From assembly GCA_005406025.1 (NCBI GenBank), contig BGZK01000885.1, forward strand, positions 1 through 64,000: a stretch of 64,000 nt of DNA, in the 5' to 3' direction. Shown here in pieces: positions 12,641-24,772 of this stretch; within the stretch, counting starts at the first letter, position 1; the number at the start of each line of letters is the position of its first letter. Source of the stretch: Eumeta japonica. Its lineage: Eukaryota > Arthropoda > Insecta > Lepidoptera > Psychidae. The translations under genes were made by a program, and so were the position numbers. Under the pieces are notes generated by a model. The model was not told the origin of the DNA. It did no database searches and saw only the letters and a list, made by a program, of their open reading frames with translations.

Positions 12641-13504
12641 GGTCCATGAGCAATAGCTAAATAAATTATAAATTTTAATTATTCAATCACTAAAAAAGCG
12701 CTAAACAAAAAAACCTTAACAAAAAGAAAACCTGCCTTTAAACACGCATTATTTAAAAAAAAAAAAATATTTGTGTCGGTACCAGCTAACGCAAAACAAA
12801 CATAAGTATAGCCTGATGAATGCGATAAACACAAAAATTGATTAAAAATTCAAACTCAAAAATACGACCCAAGTCTATGAACATGAATAAAAACGTGAAG
12901 TAGGCACCAAAGCCAAAGGACGAGAAATCTGAGACACGACCACGCTTGGCATGTCTTTAGCTATTAGCAATGGCCTAAAAATTCGTGTAGAACTATGTTC
13001 ATTTCTATCTAAGCGGCGCGCTGCGTGGCCGTGCGCTTGGCCAGCGACCGACCGACTTCATTTAAATATTAATTAAACCGTTTAATAGTTATTAATTAAA
13101 TACGCTTCAGTAAGTATCTTTTGACACTAATAACTTTAAAAAAAAAGAAGCAAAAGCCGCTTTTAAAAAGTTATCGAAATGACGACCTGTTTTTTAGAAT
13201 CGATGCCAGCCAAGATATTACTAAGAGAAGCTATTGTTGACATGATTTTCATTCAATACTCCACGTTATATATTCATGTTTGTAGATGTAGCTTTTATCT
13301 TCTTCGTCTTCATTAGGGTAATTTTTACGTTTGCCATACTTTAGCGGGCATCTACTCCAAAAACAAGTAATTATTTTAATAAATTTCGGAATACGGTTTT
13401 GTTTTTGAAAATTCGTTTTATTATTAAATATTTTTTTCTAATTACATCATTAAACTTTATAATTAATGTAGACTCTCCTCGTGGCTCTTAAGCCATCTTA
13501 ATGA

Positions 13505-13845
13505 CTTGCGAAAGTGAAAAACCAATTCCAATCCCACACTCGTTTTCAGTCCTGTTCGCAATATCAGTCTCGCTTTTCAATTGTGATCCTGTTCCCGTTC
13601 TCGATTCTGTTCCCCGTCCCGCTTTGAATTTTAGTTCCGCTACCAATCACAATTCTGATTGGACGAGGCCGAGGGCAAACAATTCCTTCATCTTTAGTAT
13701 TTCGATCCCGATCAGGCTCTCAATTCTGATGCCAATTCCACATTCGATTTCGACCCCAGTCTCGTTTTCAATTTCGGACCCGGTCCCGGCTTTGGATTCT
13801 GTTCCCAGTCCCATTTTCGATTTCGATACCCCCCTACCGTTATAA
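13505..13845. repeat. Degenerate TTC-CGAT/CCC-type short tandem repeat, copy 1
   Basis: The block is made of variants of words such as ATTCCAATCCC, GTTCCCGTTCTCGATTCTG and TTTCGATCCCGATC. The 114-codon open frame across it (Pro/Ser/Phe/Ile-rich, with ISDPVPALDSVPSPI and DPVPVLDSVPRPA as internal echoes) follows from the repeat and is not taken as a gene. It shares GCTACCAATCACAATTCTGA with copy 2 near 14711. Confidence 0.65.
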
Positions 13846-14039
13846 GTCTTAAAGTATAGTGATGATTTTAAATTTGATATGCGATATTTTTGTCAGTCCG
13901 TCTCATACCAATTGAAGGGAAGGATTTAGAGAAATGAAAATGTATGTATGTGTGTATGTTGGATGAGAAATCTGAAAAAAAATAATAATAAAAATTCCTT
14001 GAAAAAAATTGAAAAAATTACTTGAATGTATCTCTCAAG

Positions 14040-14437
14040 TTGGACCGAATTACACATAAATGCCAAGTTTCATAAAGATCGGTCGAATTGTTTTAGAGTT
14101 CATCGTGGACAAATGTCGTGTCACTGGATTTTTATATATATAAAGATTAATCGAATTAAAATATACGACGCATGCGCCAACATTCTGGGTGTTATGAAAA
14201 CAATAGCAGATCGACAGCAGGACTATCGTTGACACTATGCAAAAAAAATAAAACAAATAAAATCTGTTGATACGATCGCTGCCAAATCTCACAGGATCAC
14301 CCGCTAGAACAATCTGAAGATTACCTGAAAATTTCATCAAAATCGGTCCAACCGTTTCAGAGTCCATAGAAAACATATATCGACATTGACTTTTATATAT
14401 CTACTAGCTGGCCCGGCAGACGTTGTTCTGCCCTTTT
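14040..14437 (+). mobile_element. Two LINE 3'-tail modules plus a CTAGCTGGCCCGGCAGACG element end
   Basis: Tail one has CAAGTTTCATAAAGATCGGT with CGAATTGTTTTAGAGTTCAT. Tail two has TTGATACGATCGCTGCCAAA, then AAAATTTCATCAAAATCGGT and CCAACCGTTTCAGAGTCC, each ending in a TATATATA-type stretch. Directly after, CTAGCTGGCCCGGCAGACG and TTGTTCTGCCC resemble the start of a widespread insect repeat (CTGACCCGGCAAACGTTGTT type). Confidence 0.65.
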
Positions 14438-14519
14438 TTGTTTGTTCTTGTCCGTAGCTGCGCCAGCGTGGACGTATAATGAATTCCTACATCTTTTGTA
14501 TCGATTGATTTCTAACTGA

Positions 14520-14740
14520 ATATACGTATCGATATCGATTCCGCAGCCGGTCACACATTTGATCGTAATCCCGACCCCACATCCGTTTTCGACCCCAATT
14601 CCGTTGTCCGTTTCGGTTCTGGTCCAGCTTGCGATTCAGTTCCGATCAGAGTCTACTCTCGTCCCGTTCTAAATTCTCTGCCCCAACCCGCTTTCAATCC
14701 CGATTTCGCTACCAGTCACAATTCCGACTTAGACTTAGTA
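14520..14740. repeat. Degenerate TTC-CGAT/CCC-type short tandem repeat, copy 2
   Basis: Words like GATTCCGCAGCC, ATCCCGACCCC, AATTCCGTTGTCCG and GTTCCGATCAGAG are strung together. It ends in GCTACCAGTCACAATTCCGA, matching copy 1. Confidence 0.65.
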
Positions 14741-14788
14741 AATGCTAATATCGAAATCTACATGAATATAAAAGGATTTAACTGATCA

Positions 14789-14932
14789 TTATGAATATTG
14801 GTATGTCCACGTATCGCTTGAGTGATACGGTAGTCGGTACATCGCAACGCCACCTGGTGGCGAGTTGCGTCAATGAGGATAGCATAAAAACCTTCCTCGT
14901 GAAAAAATACATGTACATACCAATATTCATAA
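14789..14932. mobile_element. Short element with perfect 18-bp terminal inverted repeats and internal hairpins
   Basis: TTATGAATATTGGTATGT at the left is exactly the reverse complement of ACATACCAATATTCATAA at the right, with a 108-bp spacer. Inside are GTATCGCTTGAGTGATAC and GCAACGCCACCTGGTGGCG followed by AGTTGC, which can fold. A LINE-like tail (GATCGGTCAAATAGTTTCTG) follows. Overlapping open frames of 61 and 72 codons are shadows of the repeat. Confidence 0.7.
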
Positions 14933-14934
14933 CG

Positions 14935-16389
14935 ATCGGTCAAATAGTTTCTGAATTTATTGATTTCGTATATACAAACATTCTTTTTTATATATATAAA
15001 TATGTATAGATGGACAAAACTCTTGAAGGGATACCATCAAATTTTTACGAATCAAATCAAATCATCAAATTTAAAAGGCCTTTTTTGAAAATTTTTTAAA
15101 GGATATTATATCTTTTAATTGAAATAATAAATTTTAAACTGCTTTCCGGTTCCGACGCGATGTAAAACATGATTGATGTATGAATAAATCGATGTGCCGA
15201 AAAATTTGAAATTAATTTTGTAAAAGCACTTTTTTCATAATTTTTAGACGGCGACGACTTTTGCACGAATCAACTGATTCTGATTTGCTTTGCGACATTC
15301 AACGTACTTTGCTAGCACTAAAATTGTACATCCCATCAACCCTTATCTCAGGCTAGCGGGGAGCCCTTAAAATCATAATGCCATACCCTGGCCATTCAAG
15401 CCCAGTCTGACCCTGCCTTAAGGATCGTATTACTACAGTACAGGTACTATACGTCATCGATTCCATTCCACAATGTCCAATTTGATGAGCATAAGTTGCT
15501 TAATGACCTCGACGAAATCTCATCACAACCCATCAAATTCTTATCATTGAAGAGTTTCAGTAACCATTTGTGGTCTACATCGTCACTTTCATTTCACTAA
15601 ATGATGTTTTAATTTCATCAAATGAAAATAAATAACTATTTAAGAAAGTTACATAGGCTTATAGAAAAACTGGAAAGAGACGAATAAAATTAACTTTAAC
15701 AATAGCAATTAACCTAACCTAAGCAAAGAATTTAATAAATTTTAAGTAGGTGCCAAATAATAAATAAAGAACGATACAATACATTACGATACAATAGGTT
15801 GAACTAGGTTGCTTCCTATAAAGTATCTAGGTTTGTTTGGCGCCGGATTAAAATTGATGAAATTAGTTCAAAAGTAGCGGTATTTTTTTCTAAAAAATTA
15901 TCATGAGTATGAATTAGCTGTTACATTATTCGCAAGTGTCGTGTGTAATGTAATATCAGAAGGTCATATTGTTGTCCTATGCTATGGTACGTATATTGCA
16001 TTTACTTTAAACGTAATTTCATATATTAATAACTCACTTATATCATATTTATAAGTTTTTTACAATAAGTATGATAAAACCCGTATTGAACATTGAAGTA
16101 CTTTGAGATTAGTGATTTTCAATTTGATGATGGGTGTTCTTTAACTGTACCAAATTATAAACAGTAAATCAAATGTCTAAAATTCACATTAATGAATGTA
16201 CTTAATTTATGAATATTATTGTTTATTGTAAACTTCAATTAGTTTATCCTCCTTTTTGTGAGAAGAAACATTTGAGGAAATGAGCCGTCTTTGTATGACG
16301 TCCGCTCATTTCTCAATCAAAACCATACAACTCGGTGGCAACCTAAAAACCTAGATTTTTACCTAGGAATTCGTGTAAAACTTCGTTCA
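14935..16389. other. Gene-free stretch
   Basis: No gene. 15480-15640 has several TTTGATGAG and CATCAAAT words. The rest is AT-rich intergenic or intronic sequence. Confidence 0.45.
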
Positions 16390-16611
16390 CCTCCAGCTAG
16401 ACGGTGTGGCCGGCCGATTCCATTTTTCGAAGCGGCACACTTTCGAGAGGGGGATTTCACTACGACTTTCGCTCGCTCATTCGGATGCGCGCGCGCAGCC
16501 GGCACGGGCACGTCGCCGATGGATTCTACAAAGAAATATATCCCCCGTATATGACCGTTCTATCTCTTCACTCGATAAAATTAGCCCAGCCGTTCGGCCG
16601 AGTTAGATGTC
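16390..16611 (+). promoter_or_regulatory. Candidate promoter of a kinase-only MLCK transcript
   Basis: The block is GC- and CpG-rich (for example GCGCGCGCAGCCGGCAC near 16487) within an AT-rich region. It ends at TTAGATGTCAGTC, where TCAGTC matches the arthropod initiator. A GATAAAA lies near 16574, somewhat too far upstream for a standard TATA box. It is the first such block upstream of the kinase exons that is followed by a plausible spliced leader. Linking it to the kinase is inference from strand and position. Confidence 0.4.
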
Positions 16612-16787
16612 AGTCGGCCGCCGAAGCGCACGCGCGGCCCGAGGTTCTGAAACGCGTTCGCAGCGCTCAAAAACTGTTCTGTGTTGAGAGAAAAAAAAAA
16701 ACTGTGACTTCGTGCTTTTGTGTTTGTGTGTATGTGTGTGTGATCTTCTGGATTTTCCCGGTGTGTGATGTTATAGTGATCACGAAG
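16612..16787 (+). other. Candidate non-coding first exon (5' UTR)
   Basis: The segment runs from the putative initiator to a strong donor, CACGAAG followed by GTGAGC. It carries no useful start codon: the ATG at 16769 is followed at once by TAG. The style (GTTGAGAG, an A-run, then GTGACTTCGTGC and GT-rich sequence) resembles insect leader exons. Joined to the exon at 26727, translation would begin at ATG 26737. Transcript data would decide. Confidence 0.38.
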
Positions 16788-16789
16788 GT

Positions 16790-19330
16790 GAGCGCTTCCC
16801 ATTTGATGATACTGCAATAGTAAAACCACTTGAAAAAAATATGTCGGTAGTGTGTCGCGTCCGGACTGCGGCGAATTTTATTTTCATAGATAAATAGATA
16901 TCAGATAAGGCGTTAAATTAAAAAGACACGAACGTCTTATCTGAACCAGTGCATGGTTAGGCTCGGCGTCGCGAGTCGCGAGTCGTGAAAAATGCTTTAA
17001 TAAAATTGTTTGTTCCACACTACATTTTTCTTCTGACCAATCAATTAAAATAACTCACAGAATATATTATTTTTTACGTTGCATACGAAACATTAATTTC
17101 CTGTCAACGGGACAAAGAGTACCTAATTAATCGAAATATTATGTGAAGAAACAGATTCATTGTAAAAATTATTGTCACATAAAATAAAATACAAACATGT
17201 TAGGTGGCGTAATTTGAATTATTTCCATTGTGGACTAATATCTTTTTAATGGAGGTTCGTAGATTGATCATTAACTATTTCTAACGTAGAAGTAATCGAA
17301 GTGACGGGCTTCCAAATGCGATACACAAAATCTGGCAAATTTCGAAACATAGTTATTGATCATTTTGTAGTAAAATCGACGTGGACTTAATCGTTCCACG
17401 TCATCAAGGAAAAGTTTTACTTACATTCGCCTGCAAATTATTATTAAGAGAATTACGTACACAAAGATATACATACATCTACTTCACGTGGTCCTTTATA
17501 TTGCACGCACTTTCGCCTCTGAGAAGCGGCGAAAAACTCCATTCCGACTTGGTGAACGTCGGATCGATTCTTACATATACATGTATATATCACTTTTATC
17601 AAACTCGCCGAGTACCCAACAAGCCTGGCCTGTTTTACGATCGCTACCGCACTCCCGATCTTTCTGTTCCCAGGACTTCGACTTCAACGCGGTCACAGTA
17701 ACGATGAGTTGACCCTCGAAAAGAAAAGAGACACTTTTTTTCATATGCCTGTCCAATATCGCTTCTGGGAATGAATGAAAAGTATCCTGCTCGGTAGATG
17801 ATTCATTTGTGCACATTTTCCATGTAAATCATCACTGCCTTAGATTTGCACCTAGGATACTCTAGCTACCCGATAGACAGTGTATGACTGACTAACTGAC
17901 AAAGCGGAGCTAAAAAGGCTGCGTCTAGGAACATGAACATTGGAATACGGGTTTCTTGGGAGTAAGAAGAGAAGTGATTGAAATAAAATTTTCTAGTGTC
18001 TTCGCCGGAACACAAAATACGATATTGACATTCTGAAGCATCATCAAGGATTTCTGTAGATTGAATCAGGATAGAGCAGAGAATACACCAATAAAAACGG
18101 ACGTAACATTTTTTTTGATTATCAACTCTTTGATTGATAACCTTTACACTTAATCAATCAGAACTTTTTCATCTTATTTATAGGTTACTACCACAGCGTC
18201 AGAACATAATTAGAAAATAGGATCCTGTACTAAAAGTATGAGATATCGTGAAATAAGATTAAGAGTGGAAAAAGGTAGGAGAGTCTATAACAAAAAAAAA
18301 AAAATAAAAAATTAAACCAGAAAGGCAGTACACAAACCTTAGTATACAAAAACTTCCGTAGATTGAAGAAGTACAATAAATTTAATGAGAAGATTGTGTT
18401 GTGAGTGTTATAGGTGTTAAAAACTTATTAGTATTTTGAATTGCAGAACTTTTTAGAGAAGTTGACCAAACTTTTAGGGTGCATTTACACAGTGGGCCAA
18501 CGGTTGATCAAATGGCCGTTTCATACACGCACTTAACATCAGTAGTTATATGGCTTGGAGACTATATTGTTTAAAATTCTCAACCGATTTGTTGGCCTAG
18601 TCCCTTGATGTGTTTCATATGTGAGGCCATATTCTATGCTACAGACGAGTTCATCACCTCGCTTATCGTTCTTATAACGGGTTTCTAGAGTCTCTGTTTG
18701 TATCAAATGAGATTCAACAACCGTTCCTCGAATAAACATCCATTTCTGTAACATTGGAGATGAAAACATGCTTTTTTAATAAATTTCCACCGTATTGGCG
18801 CATGAATTCACCTGTAACTTGCGCCATAATCATAAACTAGCCATCGACAGCGACCCCGATCAATTCTTTCGGTTTTAAATTGGAACTTTAAAAATTGAAA
18901 CTCAAATTATGTGAGGTCCACCATAACGAGTATAATAAACATGTGCTCTAGTTTTGGTCAGAAAATCGTAAAAACCTTCCAAGAAAGACAACTCGGGCTG
19001 TAAATCAAGTCGCTTTATCTCTATCGCGCCGTATTTATGTTGTAAATTACGTAATACCTCTTCTACGGAATATTGCTTTTCAGAACGTGTAAGGTAACCG
19101 TTATGATATCAAACCTTAATCTTTTCTTCTGTCTGTTTCTCACAACCGATTTTTTTTTATTTTCTCTCCGCGATGCAAAAATGGAAGTTACATTTTTAAT
19201 GGCTGTTTTCGAGCATAAACAATGAGTTTCCAGTTGAGACGTCTGACAAACATCCAGGATCGTTTAAAAAAGTAGGTTAAATGAATGAATGTTTTTCTCA
19301 TTTAAAGAAAAACATCGAGTACCAACAACA
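16790..19330. other. Gene-free stretch
   Basis: No gene. A 76-codon minus-strand frame at 18539-18769 has no recognised domain. GCATTTACACAGTGGGCCAA near 18481 could be a transposon end, but no partner was found. Confidence 0.4.
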
Positions 19331-19339
19331 CATTTTTTT

Positions 19340-19830
19340 TAGTTCACACCATGGATACTACGCTCCAGCAGATCATACTAAACACTGAATGTTATAAATC
19401 AATTATTGTTTTTAGTGTACGTGGACTGTGAAAAGGCTTTGGTTACATCGAAACTTGGGCAGTGATACTTTCTTTCTTTGGTGATGCCAGACCGACTGGA
19501 GGATGTCGAAGTACTGAGATGTTTGTGCGATAAAACAACTACTCAATCACAGTACAGAAAAAAGGCACGAAAGCATATCAAATATAGATAGATGCGACAA
19601 GGAGATCTCTTCGAAACTACAAAAAAATATATGATCGTTTAAATTGAAAAAGATATATAATTAACATCAATACGTCACTCACATTTGATTAGCCGACGAT
19701 ATAATCAGGATGGCAGAACAGCTGTATTTATAATCGGGAAAGTTTTGCAAGTAGCAGATCTTAAAATGTACTTTATCCACGCTAAAATCACGTCGGACAC
19801 TCATACTGCGCCCGTTGCAGTACTATATGT
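19340..19830 (+). mobile_element. Decayed RTE-like LINE reverse transcriptase
   Basis: Short in-frame blocks in the right order, across shifts and stops, match the reverse transcriptase of RTE-like LINEs. They are TLQQIILNTECYK, VYVDCEKAL (family: FVDYEKAF), ETWAV, LEDVEVLRCLCDKTTT, MRQGDLF (family: VRQGDVISP), INTSLTFD, ADDIIRMAEQL (family: FADDIVIMAE, including the catalytic DD pair), and LKMYF with SDTHTAPVAV. At least four frame changes are needed, so it is long dead. The 3' end of such elements also occurs at 34.6, 56.1, 59.4 and 60.1 kb. Confidence 0.8.
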
Positions 19831-22190
19831 GAATAATTATTGATATTTGTTTATCTACTGGGCGTGTGAAAGAAAAAATCAACAGTTTGTATCTAAACAT
19901 TGATAACTTTCTAATACTCGCCCAAGCCCATTATAGCATTATAAAAGGAAAAAAATATATTATTTAACGCGTCAACGGACCGGTTTCGTGAAATCAGTCA
20001 GTCGAAACTCACAAAGAGCGCTTATGTTAATGCTACCATTAACATATATCTTCATTTACTTTCGAATGCTGAAAAGTTATTAAGAATGTTGTCTCTTGGT
20101 AGCATTTTCAAATAAGGGCAATGTTTATTGCAAGGTAATTTGAAAATTGAAAAATTCACTCGTTTTATTCTATTCAATCATTAACTGTTTATTGATGTCG
20201 TAAACTATTACGATAGTACAAAATCGTGTGAATATATTCACATGAGCGTTTGATTTGAATTGATTTTGAAAACCTATTCACGATAGGTTATTAATTAATT
20301 AATAAAAATTAATAAAAATAATTTTTATTGATTATGAAAATTTACTTTAGTTTAAATATGACTATCTTAAAATACCGAAGGCTTTGATAGCAAAATGATT
20401 TTCTTTGGACGCGTAGGATTATAAGTCCCGTTGCCGCTGAGGTACATGTTTCCTCAATTTATCCTATGCGATTCCTGACTTTGCTTGAAGTTATACAACT
20501 ATCGTTAATATATTTATCGCACATTACGCTAACAAAAAATAATATAACGAGGGCAACTGCATTCGTGATTACATAATACTACATTAACAGATACCCACAA
20601 ATATGTGGAAAGCTTTCAATTACCGGTTTGTAACCATATTGGGTGGTTCAATGAAAAGTTACAACAAAATTGTTGTTTGGCAACCACCACAAAACACTCG
20701 GTCCGCTTTGCAAGGGGGAGGAAATTTAGAAAAAATCTGCACAACCCTACGTAGGGTAAGAAGTCATCCGAGCCCGAATCTCCTAACTAGTTTTCCCTTT
20801 CATTTCTTTATATTTTTTTATTATACATTAGAATTTGCAACAAACAGGGCACAAAACTCTAATATTTTTTTACATCAGCCGACCATTGATGATAGTGCTA
20901 TCAAGCGACTAGTAGCAAAACCTAAGAGCTTCAAGAATTGAAATCTGCATACTTTTTCTCATAATTCACTGACATAAAACAGCAAACATTCAGCGTGGCG
21001 CCGATAATCTACGACTGTGAGCCGTGAAAGTAGAAATCCTGGTGAAAAACCGATGAGAGTATTTGCTCCCATCGATCGAAACCTGATACAGCATTAATTA
21101 ACGGTATTTCGCATACAGAAGTCAGCCTGCCCGCGTAGTCCAGAGGCCCCTGTCGTGAATGATAGAATGATGAAAGCACCTTAAAGCTGTCACGAATGGT
21201 TGCTGATACTCGTACCCTTAAACTCACACCTATTTCCCAGTGGGAGAACGTGTACCACGCATATCCGCCTTATGCCTTATATTATCTTTATTTAACTCTT
21301 TTACTTCACTGATGTATTGATGAAAATTTGAATTGGCTATACTTTTTCATAACGCCAATTGTCCTCCCTCCATATATAGCCCCGGTACGCGGTCGAGCGT
21401 TGGTCGACCACATGAACACGACAGGATTCGTTACAATATTTTACAATAGTTACGTTATGAACGAAGAATAAACGATTTCCTTTCTTTGTGAGGTTACCAA
21501 TCAGATGTAGCGTTACGAATGAACAGATGCAATACCTTTTTGCGGCCAACCCCAATCCAGCAAAATTCCAATTAAAAACTTGCCTTTTCAAAATGGTCCA
21601 TTGTTAACTTAGCGGACACATAAACGAGTACAAGAATAAGAATCACAAATGGATAATATGATTGAGCGATTGCACATTGTGCATTTGCCTGGAACATGCA
21701 GCGTGCAACCTAAGACTAACCTTCGAATTTGCTCTTCCAGTATGCATTTTCATCCAATGAATTGAATATTGAATCGTGGAGATTGACAAATATCGAACAA
21801 CAAAGCAAGTGTTACAATTTTATTTGTTTAAAACCAAATTAGTATTACTATGTTATTTTTCCTACGTGTATTTCGTGCCAATACAGTAATCATCACGAAT
21901 AGTTAGACAATCACATACGATAACGTGCTAGGGGTATTTAAATCACTAACCGATTCGCCCCCAAGCCACCGTATGAGCATTCAATGTAAAAAATCAATGC
22001 AAATTACACGTATTAGGTGATATGAAAGTTGTTAATTGTATATGAATAATGCCTCATTACGCAAAATACTATGTTTCCTAAATACTAAATAAATCGCTAA
22101 AAGTTGTGTAGATGTTTAAACACACACGTTGCGCGGCGAAATACAACATTTTCAAAGAAAACAGACGTAAAGTAACAGTTTCCGCTGATC
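19831..22190. other. Gene-free stretch
   Basis: No gene. 19.9-20.6 kb is AT-rich. AAACTCACACCTATTTCCCA near 21225-21240 resembles, on the minus strand, the last bases of the LINE 3' ends at 34.6 and 59.5 kb, but the rest of that match is weak. The 112-codon frame at 20603-20941 has no recognised domain. Confidence 0.4.
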
Positions 22191-22191
22191 G

Positions 22192-22358
22192 ATTTCGTCT
22201 AGTGAGTAAGAGTTCCGGTGGCCCACTGTCCCTCCATAACATACCCTATTCCTACCCAAGAGACTAGCAACGCACCTGTGACTCTTCCGGGCTTGCGAAT
22301 GTCTATGGGCGACGGTGAACACCTAATTTCTGGTGGCTCGTAAGCTCGTTCTCCTCAA
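22192..22358 (+). mobile_element. Lepidopteran dispersed repeat (CAACGCACCTGTGACT family), copy 1
   Basis: Blocks in order are TTTCGTCTAGTGAGTAAGAG, TTCCGGTGGCCCACT, CCTATTCCTACCC, CAACGCACCTGTGACTC, GTCTATGGGCGACGGTGAAC and GTAAGCTCGTTCTCC. The same order occurs at 41791-41958. I recognise this tail as one very common in moth genomes, where it ends LINE-type elements. Confidence 0.8.
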
Positions 22359-22377
22359 GAAGATGCTATAAAAAATT

Positions 22378-22545
22378 TGTGGTTTAGAGCATTTCTTTCG
22401 AAACAAAAGGCACTGAGTTCGAATCTCGGCTATGGGCGAGTTGACCGACGACTTTTTATCATAACTCAAGTAAAGCCTCAAGCTCTATGCCTCGAACGGC
22501 ACGTTAAGCTGCCGGTCACGGTTATCACCGCTTGACAAAGATCTT
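22378..22545 (+). mobile_element. tRNA-related SINE-like fragment
   Basis: A B-box-like GAGTTCGAATCT lies about 30 bp after TGGTTTAGAGC. The body ends in CGTTAAGCTGCCGGTCACGG, shared with the copy at 34.3 kb (TTAAGCCGCCGGTCCCGG). No cloverleaf can be folded. Confidence 0.5.
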
Positions 22546-23318
22546 TAGCCGTCCCCTAGCTGCCTCGACCAGCGTGGATTGTTCGAGGAAGGCGAAAACC
22601 CTTCATATAGGTTGATCACGGGAGGTTCTGTCTTAGAAGTGGGACGATATAAAACCTGACGCAACACAACGCACGCTTTCCGTGTAAACTGATGAATGTG
22701 CATTGTTTGTAAATAAACACTCTGACTGTTGTGATACACGACTTCAGTAGTTTATTGTCCTCAATTATCATTATTGTTTATTGCTTTTTAAACAATAAAA
22801 AACACGAATGTCCGCATTTCTGTCAATACATAAAATTTATGTGTGCCGAATTTGAATGATTTTATTAATAATGGGATACATTGCCACTCATGAGCTTGGG
22901 ACTTGTACTGTACAGGCCGTTGTACCATTCGAACCGCGACAGGGTTCGACATTGAAATGACGTACATCGCCATTTATACGAAAAAAAAATTAATAAAAAA
23001 GGTCCGTATTTCAAAATTTCTCACAAGCATTAAGCCTATATTACTACAGCCGAATACAGAACTGACTCTCGAAGGAGGGTTAGGTCAATGGTGGCATTGT
23101 TAGATTTGTGCTGCCGCTGCCTGTAACTAATCTGAGCCTTTCCGACGTCTTCATGATGGTAACAAAGATGCATCCAATTTTCTCGTAACAAGAGTTATTA
23201 ATACAAAATGAAGCCAGAGTACCTATTGCGGGATTAATTTATGAAAATAATACGATAATTAGAAATAATCTTGCACTTTCTACATAAATATTGTGAATAT
23301 ACTAACCCATACTCCATG

Positions 23319-23319
<1 letters not shown>

Positions 23320-23366
<47 letters not shown>
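23320..23366. repeat. (TA)n microsatellite
   Basis: About 23 AT units; the poly Ile-Tyr frame across it is an artefact. Confidence 0.97.
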
Positions 23367-23367
<1 letters not shown>

Positions 23368-24718
23368 CTCTTCGTGAATCAAGCTTTTGGTTAAAGTAGA
23401 GCTCACAATATTTTTTTGAGTGCATTGTATTTGTGTACCCATTTTCAAAATATCGTCAAAAATATATATAAAGAGAGAAATACCAAAATTAATATATGAG
23501 AAAACATATTTGTCAAAGAAAATTTGACATATGTATTATCAAATTTCAAGTAACGTAATTGCAAAATATCCATCAACAAGTCAAATACATCACGAACATT
23601 TCTTGATGCTTTCCATCGAACGAACAAGTCAGGCAGACACAAAGGGTCGATTCGTCACGAACACAATGTACGTCCGTTTGCGTAACGCCCGTACGCAGCA
23701 ACAGGATGTAAGAAAAGCAACGACAGTTGCATTAACGCATCCTAAATATGGCGCGTGTGACGCAAACGAATGATCGATTGATGCAATGACGAACGCCAAA
23801 TAAAATCAGCAATTTATCGGGCACTCCTTCCGTGTGGATGTTCGCGTTGTTTCCATGTCATGAGCCGTATAAAAAAAAAAGTCATAAACGGCGGCTGTGT
23901 TACATACGAAATGCCAGCATACCCGGATGCGAACGGGCGACATTTTTAATTTGTGCGTATCCACAGAACGCGATCGAGCGACGGCACAATTTGGCCTAAA
24001 TCCAGTGTTACCAGAATAACGTAAATATTTTAATTTCGAGCGCCATCGGATTCTACTAAGACGATTTCCCGCTAAACGTAACGGACTCCCCTTCTGCCGA
24101 AACGTCAGTTTCTTCTCGTGTAGTTCCCGTGGAATCATGTTAGAAAAATAGCCTAAAAAAAAAAAGGCCCCACGGAGTGTCATACGAAGAAAAAAAAGGC
24201 GGGCAGCTGTGAGCGTTTGAACTTTAATTGGGTCGATTTTGTTTGTCGCCGGCGTTTGCTCTAACTTGCTCATAATGCTTGGCACGGACTCCGGCGAGTC
24301 TAAAATACTTGCATTCCAATCTTTAAAGCTTCATAAACTCTCAACGGGCTAGGCGTTAAAATGGGAAAGTTTTAAATAATTAATGTGCGTACACCGAGAA
24401 AGAAATTTAATGACGCTGTAACAATATTTTGATAGTTTTTTTTTGCTTAATTGTCACTAAATATCGTATCTAGAAGGTGAAAAATTGGGCAAGGAATCGA
24501 AAATAGATTTATTTTAGTTGTATGCTTTTGTTAAGAATGTTTAAATAATTTTAAGAACCCGATTTGAATATTTTCGCTTTTAAATATTTCTTGTAATTTA
24601 TATATAATTCTTTCTCAAAAAAACTATCTTACAGACAATCTAAACGGTCTGTCAACGACAGAATATAATTCTTACCTACTCTAAACATTGTTTATATTAA
24701 CAACGCTAAACATATTTT

Positions 24719-24772
24719 AATAGTTTCATAGCTGCCGATCCTACTTACGTTTTTACGGGCTATGAAACTATT
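24719..24772. repeat. Hairpin with 14-bp perfect arms
   Basis: AATAGTTTCATAGC and GCTATGAAACTATT are exact reverse complements separated by 26 bases. It could be a worn foldback element or a structured RNA. Confidence 0.75.

Noticed and set aside
13501..13845. 114-codon Pro/Ser-rich frame
   Set aside because: Generated by a degenerate short repeat that also occurs, frame broken, at 14520-14740.
16404..16820. 138-codon frame across the candidate promoter
   Set aside because: It runs through the putative initiator, leader and donor and ends in GT-repeat coding (CVCVYVCV). Low complexity and no domain.
18539..18769. 76-codon minus-strand frame near a possible transposon end
   Set aside because: No family motif recognised and no inverted partner for the putative end.
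23806..24285. Longest open frame of the window, 159 codons, minus strand
   Set aside because: No recognisable domain, phenylalanine runs arise from T/A tracts, and no splice or promoter support. Kept only as part of a possible regulatory block.
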